Assembly (NCBI GenBank): GCA_934526065.1
Contig: CAKSZX010000003.1
Coordinates: forward strand, 184,431-248,430
Length of the DNA stretch: 64,000 nucleotides
Origin: an uncultured Oscillospiraceae bacterium
Lineage (GTDB): Bacteria > Bacillota > Clostridia > Oscillospirales > Ruminococcaceae
Direction of reading: 5' to 3'
Under the pieces are notes generated by a model that saw nothing but the letters and a program-made list of their open reading frames with translations, searched no databases and had not been told where the DNA came from. Below are positions 63,704 through 64,000 of this stretch, one piece after another. The number at the start of each line of letters is the position of its first letter. Within the stretch, counting starts at the first letter, position 1. The position numbers and the translations under genes are program-made.

Positions 63704-63815
63704 CGTTGAGAGATCAACCTGCCTCTCACTAAGGCAGAGTAATAAAATTCACTTTCATGGAAAATCCTTCAAATAAATAAAAAGCTGTCCTCATTTTTGA
63801 GGCTGTTTTTTATTT
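63704..63815 (+). ncRNA. Candidate RNA with two complementary hairpin loops
   Basis: Directly after the promoter come two hairpins. GTTGA-GAGA-TCAAC (63705-63718) is followed by CTGCCT-loop-AGGCAG (63719-63737), whose loop side contains CTCTC, complementary to the GAGA loop of the first. A linker AGTAATAAAATTCAC and an imperfect terminator (about 63778-63811, CCTC/GAGG then TTTTTT) follow. The only ORF is seven codons. It resembles an orphan riboswitch-like or regulatory RNA. Confidence 0.5.
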
Positions 63816-63882
63816 AAAGTACAAGGGATTTTTTATTTTTCCCCATTTTTTAAAATTGTTCCTTGCCGGTTTTTAAAAACAC

Positions 63883-63911
63883 TTGATTTTTACAGTATTT
63901 GATAGTAAAAT
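63883..63911 (+). promoter_or_regulatory. Promoter of the interrupted tRNA-Arg gene
   Basis: TTGATT (63883-63888) and TAAAAT (63906-63911) are 17 bases apart, ending 15 bases before the tRNA 5' end. Confidence 0.75.
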
Positions 63912-63926
63912 AATAAAAGTAATTTT

Positions 63927-63967
63927 GTTTCCGTAGCTCAGCTGGATAGAGCGACCGCCTCCTAAGA
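63927..63967 (+). tRNA. tRNA-Arg (CCT), 5' half only, interrupted in the anticodon stem
   Basis: The sequence reads as a normal tRNA: acceptor 5' strand GTTTCCG, TA, D-arm GCTCAGCTGGATAGAGC, anticodon stem ACCGC, loop CTCCTAA (anticodon CCT) and one further G. The expected 3' strand GCGGT does not follow. Instead the sequence becomes AATATGTTATAACG and then repeats CGACCGCCT (first copy 63952-63960, second 63979-63987). The variable, T and acceptor 3' parts are absent up to the window end. This is a disrupted gene or the edge of an insertion. Confidence 0.7.
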
Positions 63968-64000
63968 ATATGTTATAACGACCGCCTTTCGGGCAAAGGC

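Noticed and set aside
63964..64000. A group I intron in the tRNA-Arg(CCT) anticodon loop, as known in some Proteobacteria
   Set aside because: The exon matches continue three bases past the usual splice point and no internal guide complementary to CCTCCT is seen before the window ends; it cannot be fully excluded without the next bases.
1..64000. CRISPR arrays, IS elements, prophage or toxin-antitoxin modules
   Set aside because: No spaced direct repeats, transposase, integrase, phage or toxin-like genes were seen; the only sizeable direct repeat is the 105-bp duplication at 15.9-16.2 kb.

Overview
The window looks like chromosomal DNA of an endospore-forming, anaerobic low-to-medium GC Firmicute of class Clostridia. 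The evidence is spoIIR, two T-box leaders (ileS, cysS), an anaerobic class III ribonucleotide reductase, hybrid cluster protein, ECF vitamin-transport genes, AGGAGG-type ribosome binding sites and sigma-A promoters of the form TTGACA-N17-TATAAT. Almost all genes are conserved housekeeping genes. There is no prophage, IS element or CRISPR array, and the accessory-like material is concentrated in the last kilobase. Layout: 1-9.9 kb is one long minus-strand operon (TrmH-type RNA methyltransferase, dprA, topA, trmFO, plsX, rnc, GNAT, radical SAM, smc; smc runs off the left edge). 9.9-11.3 kb is the infC-rpmI-rplT operon, with an ATT-initiated infC and a structured leader. 11.4-16 kb holds spoIIR, a small TIGR04076-type protein and T-box-controlled ileS (long, eukaryote-like type). 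15.9-19 kb carries a perfect 105-bp tandem duplication at the 3' end of a P-type cation ATPase whose leader matches the yybP-ykoY Mn2+ riboswitch. 19-29.9 kb holds a UvrD/PcrA-like helicase, hcp, coaX with a pantothenate-type ECF S component, a degenerate alpha/beta hydrolase, an M20 amidohydrolase with an AbgT transporter, a promoter-terminator unit with a 59-codon unknown ORF, and a lipid kinase. 30-33.3 kb holds nrdD behind paired NrdR boxes, ogt and tRNA-Gly(TCC). 33.3-43.9 kb is a long minus-strand operon: ruvC-ruvA-ruvB, an rRNA methyltransferase, ecfA1-ecfA2-ecfT, truA, a DUF5711 propeller protein, a CvpA protein and a ClpE-like ATPase. 44-48 kb holds typA, an iron alcohol dehydrogenase and a HAD phosphatase on the plus strand. 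48-53.5 kb holds T-box-controlled cysS and recA-recX-rimO-pgsA. 53.5-58.9 kb is a minus-strand cluster: an FG-GAP lipoprotein, a response regulator, a sensor kinase, a DUF1385 membrane protein and prmC. 58.9-62.9 kb holds a ZIP transporter, a TSUP permease, a 44-codon gene remnant, a GT2 prenyl-phosphate glycosyltransferase and a MetE-like enzyme behind a cobalamin riboswitch. The final kilobase has no protein gene. It holds three promoter-associated RNA candidates and the 5' half of a tRNA-Arg(CCT) gene that breaks off in the anticodon stem, which may be the edge of an integrated element. How it works together: the RNA controls are unusually rich. T-boxes sense uncharged tRNA-Ile and tRNA-Cys, a Mn2+ switch controls the cation exporter, a B12 switch controls cobalamin-independent methionine synthesis, NrdR sites control deoxynucleotide supply, and the infC ATT codon is expected to give IF3 autoregulation. 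The least explained parts are the 63.1-64.0 kb RNA/tRNA region, the 28.4-28.7 kb small gene and the gene remnant before the glycosyltransferase.
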